From Streptomyces sp. SID8374 (GTDB taxonomy: Bacteria > Actinomycetota > Actinomycetes > Streptomycetales > Streptomycetaceae), in NCBI RefSeq assembly GCF_009865135.1, contig NZ_WWGH01000001.1, positions 1-64,000 of the forward strand: a DNA stretch of 64,000 bases, read 5' to 3'. This document shows, one piece after another, positions 48,333 to 56,967 of this stretch (its first letter is position 1; each line of letters begins with the position of its first letter). The translations under genes and the position numbers were made by a program. The notes below the pieces were generated by a model, which saw only the letters and a program-made list of their open reading frames with translations, was not told the DNA's origin and made no database searches.

Positions 48333-49708
48333 CCCGGAGAACAGGCCACGGCTCCGCGCGGCGCGGCTCCCCCGCCCGGAGTCGGCTGCGCCGGCTCCAA
48401 CTGCGCCTGACCGTCGCGTACACGCTGATCACCGTCGTCGGGCTGAGCTGTCTGTCCTGGCTGGTGATCCGGACCGACGACCGGTCCCGGGAGGCCGCCG
48501 AGTACGACGAGATGCGCCGCCGGGCCTCCGTCGCCGCCTCGCTCGTCTACTACGAGGACGACCGCATCCGCCTCGACGGCCTGGCCGACGACGAGGCGAC
48601 CGCGGGCACGCCCCAGATCCTGGTGCTGGAGGACCGGCCCGGTGGCGGTCCGGCCGTGGTGTTCCGGGGCAGCGCCCAGCAGTTCGACGTGCCGGATGCG
48701 GCGCTCGCGCGGGCGGCGCGTTCGGCGATGCGCGGCGAGGAGACGGTGCGGGAGGAGGCGCACGACCGCAAGGGCGGGGCCGTCCGGCTGCTGGCCGTGC
48801 CCTTCTACCACGACGCGACCGACGAGGTGGCGGGCGCGGCCGTCGCGGTCGGGGACCCGGCCTACGGGTCGGCCGAGCACCGCAGCCTGGTCCTCTCCCT
48901 CGTCGTCGGGTGCGCCGTCCTCACGGCCCTTGCCGCGCTCACCGGCCATGTGCTCTCCGGGCGGTCCATGCGGCCGGCCTGGCAGGCGCTGGAGCAGCAG
49001 GAGCGGCTGCTGGCCGACGCGGCGCACGAGCTGCGGACCCCGGTGGCGGTGATGCGCGGCTCGGTGGAGATGGCCGAGCAGGGTTCGGGCGAGCCGGCGG
49101 ACCATCTGCCGAGGATCCGCCGGGCTGCGGACCGGATGGGGCATGTGGTGGAGAACCTGCTGACCCGGGGGCGGTTGGAGGCCGCCGTGGAGTCGGTACG
49201 GGCCGAGCCGCTGCGGCTGGACCAGCTCGTGGAGGAGGTGTGCGCCGAACTGCCGGAGGGCGGGCACCGGCTGGAGCTGCGGCTGGAGGAGTCGGTGGTG
49301 GAGGCCGACGCGGCACTGGTGCGGGTGGCGGTGCGGAACCTGCTGGAGAACGCCGTACGCCACGGTCGTACGCCTGGAGAGGCAGGCGGAGAGCCGAGTG
49401 GGGAGCCCGGGGAGCGGGGCGGGGAGCCGGGCGGGGCCGAGTTGCTCGTGGCCGTGCGTGGGCCGGAGGTCTCGGTCGCCGACCGGGGGCCTGGGGTGGA
49501 GCCCGGGCGGCTGCCGGAGCTGATGGAGCGCTTCCGTTCGCCGGGCGGCGGTACGGGCATCGGGCTCTCGCTGGTGCACCGGGTGGCCCTCGCCCACCGG
49601 GGCGGCCTGACCGTGCACGCCCGGACCGGCGGCGGCGCGGAGTTCGTGCTGCGGCTCGCGCCCGCCCGGTCGCGGCGGAGGCGGGCAGGCAGAGGTCCGG
49701 AGAACTGA
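48329..49708 (+). CDS. Sensor histidine kinase
   Basis: 459 aa: a basic cytoplasmic start, TM1 (about 28-47), extracytoplasmic sensor (about 48-188), TM2 (about 190-212), dimerisation helix with phospho-His in DAAHELRTPVAVMRG (near 234), and an ATPase domain with N-box NLLENAVRH, G1 VADRGPGV and G2 GGTGIGLSLVHR. A Gly/Glu/Pro linker (about 350-370) is inserted after the N-box and no HAMP domain is evident. It is coupled to the response regulator by ATGA. The signal is unknown; GH114 follows 72 bp downstream. Confidence 0.9.
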   Translation: MTRRTGHGSARRGSPARSRLRRLQLRLTVAYTLITVVGLSCLSWLVIRTDDRSREAAEYDEMRRRASVAASLVYYEDDRIRLDGLADDEATAGTPQILVLEDRPGGGPAVVFRGSAQQFDVPDAALARAARSAMRGEETVREEAHDRKGGAVRLLAVPFYHDATDEVAGAAVAVGDPAYGSAEHRSLVLSLVVGCAVLTALAALTGHVLSGRSMRPAWQALEQQERLLADAAHELRTPVAVMRGSVEMAEQGSGEPADHLPRIRRAADRMGHVVENLLTRGRLEAAVESVRAEPLRLDQLVEEVCAELPEGGHRLELRLEESVVEADAALVRVAVRNLLENAVRHGRTPGEAGGEPSGEPGERGGEPGGAELLVAVRGPEVSVADRGPGVEPGRLPELMERFRSPGGGTGIGLSLVHRVALAHRGGLTVHARTGGGAEFVLRLAPARSRRRRAGRGPEN

Positions 49709-49780
49709 CGCTCACGATTCGCTCATGATCGGCCGTCCATGATGCTGGGGCAGGTACGAAGACCACGCACAGGAGCCCCC

Positions 49781-50629
49781 ATGCCCCAGCACTCCGCCAC
49801 CCCGTTCCTCCGTCGCCGCTCCACCCTCGCGGCCCTGGCCGGCGGGGTCGCCGTGACGGCCGGCGCCGGGGTCCTGCTGTCCGGCGCCTTCGCGGCCGAA
49901 CCCGCGCCCAAGGTCGTACTCCCCCAGGCCAACGCCACGTTCGACTACCAGATCGGCGGGGCCTACACCCCTCCCACCGGGGTCAAGGCGCTCTCGCGCG
50001 ACCGGGGCGCCAAGCCCGTACGCGGTCTGTACAACGTCTGTTACGTCAACGCCTTCCAGACCCAGCCGGACGCGATGGACTGGTGGCAGAAGCAGAACCC
50101 GGACCTGCTGCTGCGCGACGGCAGCGGCAGGCCGGTCAACGACGAGGCCTGGGGCGAGGCGCTTCTCGACACCTCGACCGCCGCCAAGCGGACCCGGCTC
50201 GCGAAGATCGTCGGCGGCTGGATCGACGGCTGCGCGAAGTCCGGGTTCCAGGCGGTGGAGCCGGACAACCTCGACTCGTACGAGCGCTCCGGGGGCAGGC
50301 TCACGCGGGCGCACAACGCCGCGTTCGCCAAGCTGCTGGCCACGCGGGCGCACGCGGCGGGGCTGGCGATCGGCCAGAAGAACACCACCGACCTGCTGGA
50401 CCGGCGCGAGAACATCGGCTTCGACTTCGCGGTCGCCGAGGAGTGCGGCCGCTACGGCGAGTGCGCCGACTACGCCGCCGCGTACGGCAACAGGGTCTTC
50501 GTCATCGAGTACACGGCCCGCGACTTCACCAAGGCCTGTTCCGCCGTGGGCTCGAAGCTCTCGGTGGTCCACCGGGACCTCGACGTGCGGCCGGCGGGGC
50601 GGAAGGGGTACGTCTTCCGCACCTGCTGA
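49781..50629 (+). CDS. Secreted GH114 endo-alpha-1,4-polygalactosaminidase
   Basis: Family members cleave galactosaminogalactan, a fungal and bacterial matrix polymer. 282 aa with a twin-arginine-like signal (FLRRRSTLAALAGG, cleavage near 38) and a GH114 barrel: FDYQIGGAYTPP, then LYNVCYVNAFQT, GFQAVEPDNLDS (acidic active-site pair) and FAVAEECGRYGEC. ATG 49781 follows AGGAG by 5 bases. It is downstream of the two-component system and could be its target (inference from proximity only). Confidence 0.87.
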   Translation: MPQHSATPFLRRRSTLAALAGGVAVTAGAGVLLSGAFAAEPAPKVVLPQANATFDYQIGGAYTPPTGVKALSRDRGAKPVRGLYNVCYVNAFQTQPDAMDWWQKQNPDLLLRDGSGRPVNDEAWGEALLDTSTAAKRTRLAKIVGGWIDGCAKSGFQAVEPDNLDSYERSGGRLTRAHNAAFAKLLATRAHAAGLAIGQKNTTDLLDRRENIGFDFAVAEECGRYGECADYAAAYGNRVFVIEYTARDFTKACSAVGSKLSVVHRDLDVRPAGRKGYVFRTC

Positions 50630-50645
50630 TCCGCCCCGGCACCCG

Positions 50646-51449
50646 TCACCCGGGGGGCGAGGGTGACCGGCGGGAGCTGAGGGTGAAGAGGGCGCCGTGG
50701 GGGTCGCCGATCATCGTCTCGGGTCCGTCGTCCGGGGAGACGGTCGGCGGGGAGACCTCGCCGCCCGCCGCCCGTGCGGCCTCGGTGGCCGCCGTCAGGT
50801 CCTCGACCTGGAAGCGGACGTGCCACTGGGGGCGCAGCCGGGGGTCGGGGGACGCCCCGTCGCCACCGCCGCGCAGGGTGGCCACGGTGTGGCCGCCCTG
50901 GCGGACGACCACGGTGTCCTGCTGGTACACATAGCCGACCTCGCAGCCGCCGGGGTCGTGGGGGTCCCAGCCGAAGACCTCGGAGTAGAAGATCGCGGCG
51001 TCGAAGGCGTGGCTCGTGCGCAGTTCGAGGGAGGCGGGTGCGCTGCCCCGGCCGATGGACCAGGGCGGGGTGCGGCCCTCCCAGAAGCCGAACCCGGCTC
51101 CTTCGCGGTCGGCGGCGAGCGCTCCTCTGCCGGGGCCGAGCCGGAGCGGGCCGACGGCGATGGTGCCGCCGCGTTCCCGTACGCGGGCGGCGGTGGCGTC
51201 CACATCGGCGACGGCGAAGTACGGGGTCCAGGTGGTGGCGGTGGGCAGGCCGGGGCTGATCCGGCCGATCCCGGCGACGGGCAGGCCGTCGGCGTGGGCG
51301 ACGGTGAAGCCCTCGCCCAGGGTCCCGGAGCGGAAGGTCCATCCGAGGACGGCCGTGTAGAAGTCCTGTGCGGCGCGCAGGTCCCGGGTCATGAGACTGA
51401 CCCAGCAGGGAACGCCGTGCACAGGGCTGGTCCGCTCTGCCTCCGTCAT
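50646..51449 (-). CDS. Two-domain VOC (glyoxalase-fold) protein
   Basis: 267 aa with two vicinal-oxygen-chelate modules (about 10-125 and 135-258), each with the DFYTAVLGW / IFYSEVFGW helix and paired beta-strands. Such proteins include dioxygenases, glyoxalases and antibiotic-binding proteins; the role here is not determined. ATG 51449 has GGAGA about 11 bases upstream. It converges on the GH114 gene with only 16 bp between. Confidence 0.82.
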   Translation of the reverse strand: MTEAERTSPVHGVPCWVSLMTRDLRAAQDFYTAVLGWTFRSGTLGEGFTVAHADGLPVAGIGRISPGLPTATTWTPYFAVADVDATAARVRERGGTIAVGPLRLGPGRGALAADREGAGFGFWEGRTPPWSIGRGSAPASLELRTSHAFDAAIFYSEVFGWDPHDPGGCEVGYVYQQDTVVVRQGGHTVATLRGGGDGASPDPRLRPQWHVRFQVEDLTAATEAARAAGGEVSPPTVSPDDGPETMIGDPHGALFTLSSRRSPSPPG

Positions 51450-51547
51450 CGCCGATCCGTCTCCTCGCCGGAACAACATGCCCTACATACCTACGCCGCC
51501 CGGGTTGGCGGCGCCACCCGGGCGCGGGCCCCCGACCGCCGTGGCTT

Positions 51548-52216
51548 TCACCGTACGGCGAGCTCCGCCGCCGGTTCGCCCAGGTGCCGGGCGGCCGTGC
51601 GCCAGGCGGTGGTGACGGCTTCGCGGGCGATGGCGGTCGCGGCCTCGACGCCCGGGGGCAGGTGCAGCGGCGAACCGAGGTGGACGTGGAGGCGGGGGCG
51701 GCGGGCCGGGGTGGTGAGGAACCCGGCGATCTGCTTGGCGCCCGACCCGGAGGTCACCCGGCGTGCGCCGGCCTGCCCGAGGGGGACGACGGGCGCGCCC
51801 GACACGTGGGCCAGGCGGGCGAGGCCGCTGCGGAAGTTCTCCGGCGGCGCCTCGGCGGCGTCCCTGCGCAGCGGCAGCCGGCCCTCCCCGTAGATGAGGA
51901 CGTGGCGCCCCGCCCCGAGCGCGGCGGCGGCCGTGCCGAGGGCGCCGGCCGCCCGGTGGGTGTTGCGGTGTACGGGGACGTGACCGCCGCGCTCCAGGAG
52001 CCGGCCGAGGACCGGGATGCGCCAGAGCCCGGCGGTGGCCAGGACGACCGGTTCGACGTCGAGGCGCAGCAGCGCGGCGAGGACGACGCCGGGGTCGGCG
52101 AGGGAGGTGTGGTTGGCGACGATGATGGAGCCGGGCGCCGGGGCGCTGCCGTGGTCGGAGGTGACCGTGAGGCGGCCGAGGCAGGGGATGACGGCGGCTG
52201 CGACGTTGCTGAGCAC
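51548..52216 (-). CDS. PlsC-type phospholipid acyltransferase
   Basis: 222-aa lysophosphatidate/glycerolipid acyltransferase. Motif I is NHTSLADP (near 40), motif III-like EGRLPLRR near 115 (the usual EGTR is altered to EGRL), and motif IV APVVPLGQAG near 145. It is membrane-associated through hydrophobic N-terminal residues. GTG 52216 follows AGGAGAACC. A longer frame upstream lacks a ribosome site. Lipid remodelling or attachment of acyl chains to a specialised lipid are both possible. Confidence 0.82.
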   Translation of the reverse strand: MLSNVAAAVIPCLGRLTVTSDHGSAPAPGSIIVANHTSLADPGVVLAALLRLDVEPVVLATAGLWRIPVLGRLLERGGHVPVHRNTHRAAGALGTAAAALGAGRHVLIYGEGRLPLRRDAAEAPPENFRSGLARLAHVSGAPVVPLGQAGARRVTSGSGAKQIAGFLTTPARRPRLHVHLGSPLHLPPGVEAATAIAREAVTTAWRTAARHLGEPAAELAVR

Positions 52217-52454
52217 GGTTCTCCTGTGGTCCTGGTCGGTGAGGTGACCTTCGCGGTCGCGTTCATCGTCGCGGCGGCGCGGGCCTCGGACCTGAGTCCG
52301 GATACTCAGCCGGGGGTGGGTGTGGTGCTCGGCCGTCCGCCGTGCCCTCCCTTGTCCGGCGGAAAAACGCGCGCAGGGCGTACAGCCCCGGCGGCAGACT
52401 GCGGGTGACGCCTCCCCGCCCCGGTCCGGAGCCGTTCCCCGAGGAGTTGCCCGT

Positions 52455-53190
52455 ATGAACCCCGCCCCCTCCCCCGCCTTCGATGTCCCCGACGCGCTGG
52501 TCGCGTCGTACGGTGCGCCCGGTGGCGCCCCGGGCCGGGCGTGGGTGGCCGCACTGCCCCGGCTGGCCACGGATCTCCTGGGCCGCTGGGAGCTTTGGAG
52601 GGACGGGCCGGTCGCCCATGGCATGGCCGGGCTGGTGCTGCCGGTGGTCCGCGCGGACGGCACCCGCGCCGTACTCAAGCTCCAGCCTCCGAGTGAGGGG
52701 AACTCCGCGGAGGCTCGCCGACATCGCCGCCGCGATGGTGGCGCGGGCGCCCGAGGCGCTGGTGCTGCTGCGTGATCCGGTGGAGCGGGAACTCGTACGC
52801 ACGTGTGCGGCCGTCGTGGCCGAGCCGGCCGGCGAGGCGGGTGACCGGCTGCTCCACTGGGATCTGCACGACGGCAACGTCCTGGCCGGTGAGCGCGAGC
52901 CGTGGCCGGCGATCGATCCCGAGCCACTGGCCGGGGACCCGGGGTTCGAGCTGTGGCCCGCCCTGGACATCCGCCGGGAGAAGGTGGTGGCGGGCGGGGT
53001 GACGGGCCCGGTCCTGTACCGGTTCGACCAGCTCACGGAGGCGCTCGGCCTGGACCGGCGGCGGGCCGCGGGCTGGACGCTCGGCCGGGTGCTGGAGAAC
53101 GCCCTCTGGGACATCGAGGACGGGAAGGCCGCGCTGGAGCCCTCCCAGGTCGCTCTCGCCACGACCCTGTTGGAACACCGGTCCGGATGA
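52455..53190 (+). pseudogene. Broken aminoglycoside phosphotransferase (APH(6)-like)
   Basis: The first frame (ATG 52455, after GAGGAG) encodes the N-lobe to AVLKLQPPS; near 52700 homology jumps to the second frame, which gives LADIAAAMVARAPEALVL, the catalytic loop HWDLHDGN, IDPEPLAGDP and a complete C-lobe to 53190. Joined, the pieces total about 245 residues against ~300, so some 60-80 residues between the lobes are gone in addition to the frame change. A 10-bp palindrome CTCCGCGGAG (52703-52712) marks the junction. The enzyme cannot be functional. Confidence 0.78.
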
Positions 53191-53223
53191 TCCGGCGCGG
53201 GGTGCGGTCGCGGCGGCCCGCAT

Positions 53224-53260
53224 CCCGGCCCCGGACGCCGTCGCGGTGTCCGGGGCCGGG
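53224..53260. terminator. Terminator hairpin
   Basis: Perfect 13-bp arms CCCGGCCCCGGAC (53224-53236) and complement (53248-53260), followed by TTCTTCG on the plus strand, between the convergent phosphotransferase remnant and the GH13 gene. Confidence 0.72.
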
Positions 53261-53275
53261 TTCTTCGTACGGGGG

Positions 53276-54877
53276 TCAGACCGCCAGCCACACCGCCGTG
53301 TCCTTCGGCAGCCGGCCGTCCTCGTCCAGGGGGTTGCTGGCCAGGAGTACGCCGGTGTGCGCCGGGAGTTCGGCGGGGGTGTCGGCCAGGTTGACCACGC
53401 AGATGAGGGTGGCGCCGCGGGCGAACGTCAGGACGTCCCGCTCCTCGCTCAGCCAGCGCAGCTGACCGGTGTGCAGCTCGGGCAGGGCGCGCCGCTGGCG
53501 TAGCGCCTCGCGGTAGAGGGTCAGCATGGAGGCGGGGTCGGTGGCCTGGAGGTCGGCGGCGCGGGACGACCAGTCGGCCGGGAGCGGCAGCCAGGGTTCC
53601 ACCGTCGAACCGAAGCCCGCGTACGGTTCGTCCGCCGCCCAGGGCAGCGGGGTGCGGCAGCCGTCGCGGCCGGGTGCCCGGCCCTGGGAGCGGAAGTACA
53701 TCGGGTCCTGGATGCGGTCCAGCGGTACGTCGGCCTCCGGCAGGCCCAGCTCCTCGCCCTGGTAGAGGTAGACGGAGCCGGGTAGGGCGAGGGAGAGCAG
53801 GGCGGCGGCGCGGGCGCGGCGGGTGCCGAGTTCGGGGTCGCTGGGGACGCCGAACGCCTTGCTGGTGAAGGCGAAGCTGGTGTCCTCGCGGCCGTAGCGG
53901 GTGACGGTGCGGGTGATGTCGTGGTTGCAGAGGACCCAGGTGGCGGGGGCGCCGACCGGGGCGTGTTCGGCGAGGGTCTCGTCGATGGACCGGCGCAGCC
54001 GCTCGCCGTCCCAGGGGCAGCTGAGGAAGTTGAAGTTGAAGGCGGTGTGCAGTTCGTCGGGGCGCAGGTAGCGGGCGAAGCGTTCGGAGTCGGGGAGCCA
54101 GACCTCGCCGACGAAGATGCCGCCGAACTCGTCGGCGATGGCCCGCCAGCTCCGATAGATGTCGTGGAGCTCGTCCCGGTCGACGTACGGGTGGGGCCCC
54201 GGGTGTCCGGCGACGTCCGGCAGGGCGGGGTCCTTGGCGACGAGGGCGGCGGAGTCGATGCGGACCCCGGCGACGCCCCGTTCGAACCAGAAGCGCAGGA
54301 CGTCCTCGTGCTCCTGGCGTACGGCGGGGTGGGCCCAGTTGAGGTCGGGCTGTTCGGTGGCGAAGAGGTGGAGGTACCACTCGCCGTCCGCGACCCGGGT
54401 CCAGGGCACTCCCCCGAACTCGCTCTCCCAGTCGTTGGGCGGCAGTTCACCGTGCTCGCCGCGGCCGGGGCGGAAGTGGAAGAGTTCCCGCTCCGGGCTG
54501 CCGGGGCCCGCCGCCAACGCGGCCTGGAACCAGACGTGCTGGTCGGAGACGTGGTTGGGCACGATGTCGATGATGGTGCGGATACCCGCCTGCCGGGCCT
54601 CGGCGATGAGCTTCTCGGCCTCGGCGAGCGTGCCGAAGGCCGGGTCGATGACCCGGTAGTCCGCGACGTCGTAGCCGCCGTCCGCCATCGGCGAGAGGTA
54701 CCAGGGCGTGAACCACAGTGCGTCGACGCCGAGTTCGGCCAGGTAGGGCAGCCGGGACCGCACGCCCGTCAGATCGCCGGTGCCGTCGCCGTCGCCGTCG
54801 GCGAAGCTGCGGACGTAGACCTGGTAAATGACGGCCGAGCGCCACCAGTCGTCGGCGGCAAGCTGGCTGCCTTCCAT
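53276..54877 (-). CDS. GH13 alpha-glucosidase (oligo-1,6/alpha-glucosidase type)
   Basis: 533-aa cytoplasmic alpha-glucosidase for oligosaccharides brought in by the adjacent transporter. The GH13 catalytic triad is intact: nucleophile Asp near 207 (GVRIDSA), acid/base Glu near 257 (FVGEVWLPD), Asp near 321 (CNHDITRT); region I is DIVPNHVSDQH. ATG 54877 follows AAAGGAACC. It is the last gene of the importer operon, 149 bp after the second permease gene. Confidence 0.92.
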   Translation of the reverse strand: MEGSQLAADDWWRSAVIYQVYVRSFADGDGDGTGDLTGVRSRLPYLAELGVDALWFTPWYLSPMADGGYDVADYRVIDPAFGTLAEAEKLIAEARQAGIRTIIDIVPNHVSDQHVWFQAALAAGPGSPERELFHFRPGRGEHGELPPNDWESEFGGVPWTRVADGEWYLHLFATEQPDLNWAHPAVRQEHEDVLRFWFERGVAGVRIDSAALVAKDPALPDVAGHPGPHPYVDRDELHDIYRSWRAIADEFGGIFVGEVWLPDSERFARYLRPDELHTAFNFNFLSCPWDGERLRRSIDETLAEHAPVGAPATWVLCNHDITRTVTRYGREDTSFAFTSKAFGVPSDPELGTRRARAAALLSLALPGSVYLYQGEELGLPEADVPLDRIQDPMYFRSQGRAPGRDGCRTPLPWAADEPYAGFGSTVEPWLPLPADWSSRAADLQATDPASMLTLYREALRQRRALPELHTGQLRWLSEERDVLTFARGATLICVVNLADTPAELPAHTGVLLASNPLDEDGRLPKDTAVWLAV

Positions 54878-55026
54878 AAGGCGGGTTCCTTTCGGACGGG
54901 CGCGGTCGCCGGCGGGGTGTGCCGGTCCGCGCAACAAGGAGGAGCTGGAGGTTCTGGCGCCGCCGCCCCGGAGCGGGGCGGGAAGGCCGGAAGCGGCGGC
55001 GGGTCCGGGGTGGGCGGCGTGTGCGG

Positions 55027-55977
55027 TCAGCCCTTGGTGCTGCCCGCGCTGATCCCGGCGATGATGTGCCGCTGGAAGACCAGGAACATCAGGACCATCG
55101 GGATGCTCGCGATGACCATGGCGCCGATCAGCACGGTCAGGGGCACGTTCTGGGAGAGCTGGACCAGGGCGACGCTGATCGGCTGTTTGTCGGTGTCGGA
55201 GAAGACCATCAGGGGCCAGAGGAAGTCCTGCCACACGGCGACGAGCGCGAAGATCGAGACGACACCGAGCACCGGGCGGGACAGGGGCAGCACGATGGAC
55301 CGGAGCGTACGGAGCTTGCCCGCGCCGTCGATCTCGGCGGCTTCCAGGACGTCGCGCGGGATCTGGTCGAAGAACCGTTTGAGCAGGTAGAGGTTGAAGG
55401 CGTTGGCGACGGCCGGCAGCCAGATGGCCAGCGGGTCGTTGAGCAGGTTGACGTGGATCAGCGGCATGTCCGCGATGGTCAGGTACTTCGGTACGACGAG
55501 GGCCTGGACCGGGACCATCAGGGTGGCGAGGATGCCGCCGAGGATCACCTTGCCGAAGGCGGGCTTGAGCTTGGACAGGGCGTAGGCGGCGGCCGTGCAG
55601 AAGACGATCTGGAGCACCCACGCCCCCGTCGCCTGGACCACCGTGTTCCACAGGTGGGTCGGCAGCCGCATCAGGTCCCAGGCGTCGGTGTAGCCGGTCA
55701 GCTGCCACTGCTCGGGTACGAGGGTGGGCGGGGTGCGCACCACTTCCTCGGGCGGTTTCATCGCGCCCGTGACCATCCAGTAGACGGGGAAGAGGAACGC
55801 GAAGGCGAAGAGGACGACGACGAGGGCGAACACCGACCAGTACGTGACCTTGCCGCGCCGCCCGGCGAGCGCGAGCGGGGAGACGATGGTGCGTACGGAC
55901 CGCTCGGCGGGGGCGTCCGCCGGCCGCTTCGTGAGGGCGGCGGGCTGCTGTACCGGGGGCGGAGCTGTCTGGGTCAT
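55027..55977 (-). CDS. Carbohydrate ABC importer permease, MalG type
   Basis: 316 aa with six helices after a disordered 45-residue N-terminus. The EAA loop (EAAEIDGAGKLRTLRSIVLP) that contacts the ATPase is intact. Second permease of the operon, 18 bp after the first. No ATPase is encoded nearby, so a shared ATPase (MsiK in Streptomyces) is expected to power it. Confidence 0.92.
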   Translation of the reverse strand: MTQTAPPPVQQPAALTKRPADAPAERSVRTIVSPLALAGRRGKVTYWSVFALVVVLFAFAFLFPVYWMVTGAMKPPEEVVRTPPTLVPEQWQLTGYTDAWDLMRLPTHLWNTVVQATGAWVLQIVFCTAAAYALSKLKPAFGKVILGGILATLMVPVQALVVPKYLTIADMPLIHVNLLNDPLAIWLPAVANAFNLYLLKRFFDQIPRDVLEAAEIDGAGKLRTLRSIVLPLSRPVLGVVSIFALVAVWQDFLWPLMVFSDTDKQPISVALVQLSQNVPLTVLIGAMVIASIPMVLMFLVFQRHIIAGISAGSTKG

Positions 55978-55995
55978 GGTGGGCGGCCGCTCCTC

Positions 55996-56964
55996 TCAGT
56001 CGGTGCGGGTGAGTCGCAGATACAGGGCGGAGAAGGCGCTGAGCACCAGCAGGAGCATCACGCTGAGGGCGGACGCGCCGCCGAAGTCGTTGTAGAGGAA
56101 GGCGTACTTGTAGATCAGGTAGAGCACGGTGACGGTGGAGTTCTCCGGTCCGCCCCCGGTGATGACGAAGGGTTCGGTGAACACCTGCATCGTCGCGATG
56201 ACCTGGAGCAGCATCAGCATGAGGATGATGAAACGGGTCTGCGGGATGGTGACGTGCCGGATGCGCTGCCGGACGGAGGCCCCGTCCAGCTCGGCCGCCT
56301 CGTACAGCTCGCCGGGGATGCCCTGGAGCGCGGCGAGGTAGATGAGGACGGTGCCGCCCATGTTGGCCCAGGTGGCGACGATGACGAGGGAGACGAGGGC
56401 GGTGTCGGCGCCGTTGGTCCAGTTCGACGTCGGCAGGTGGAGGAAGCCGAGCACCTCGTTGGCCAGGCCCGCGCCCGGATCGTAGAACCACTTCCACAGC
56501 AGGGCGCTGACCACCGGCGGGATCATCACCGGCAGGTAGACCACGACCCGGAAGAACGCCTTGGCGTGCCGGAGTTCGTTGAGGACCAGGGCCATGACGA
56601 ACGGGATCGCGAAGCCGATGACCAGGGCCAGCACGGTGAAGGTGAGCGTGTTGCGCCAGGCCGCCGTGAACTCCGGGTCCTGGAAGACCCGGGTGAAGTT
56701 GGCCGTGCCCACCCACTGCGGGTCGGAGCCGGGCGTGTACTTCTGGAACGCGATGATCACCGACCGGATGGCCGGGTACCAGGAGAAGAGGATGAAGCAG
56801 AGCAGACCGCCGGTCAGGAACGCGTAGGCGGTGGCCTGGTCGGCGATCCTCCGGCGGAGCGGGCCCAGCGGCCCGCGGCCCGCCGGGCGGGCGCCCCCCG
56901 AGGGGGGCTCCGTGCCGGCGGGCCGCGTCACCGCGGGTGGAGCGGGCTGGGACGTGGTCTTCAT
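55996..56964 (-). CDS. Carbohydrate ABC importer permease, MalF type
   Basis: 322 aa with six membrane helices; an EAA loop YEAAELDGASVRQRIRHVTI is present. First permease gene, starting 3 bp after the solute-binding-protein stop, so the operon order is binding protein, MalF-type, MalG-type, alpha-glucosidase. Confidence 0.92.
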   Translation of the reverse strand: MKTTSQPAPPAVTRPAGTEPPSGGARPAGRGPLGPLRRRIADQATAYAFLTGGLLCFILFSWYPAIRSVIIAFQKYTPGSDPQWVGTANFTRVFQDPEFTAAWRNTLTFTVLALVIGFAIPFVMALVLNELRHAKAFFRVVVYLPVMIPPVVSALLWKWFYDPGAGLANEVLGFLHLPTSNWTNGADTALVSLVIVATWANMGGTVLIYLAALQGIPGELYEAAELDGASVRQRIRHVTIPQTRFIILMLMLLQVIATMQVFTEPFVITGGGPENSTVTVLYLIYKYAFLYNDFGGASALSVMLLLVLSAFSALYLRLTRTD

Positions 56965-56967
56965 GGA

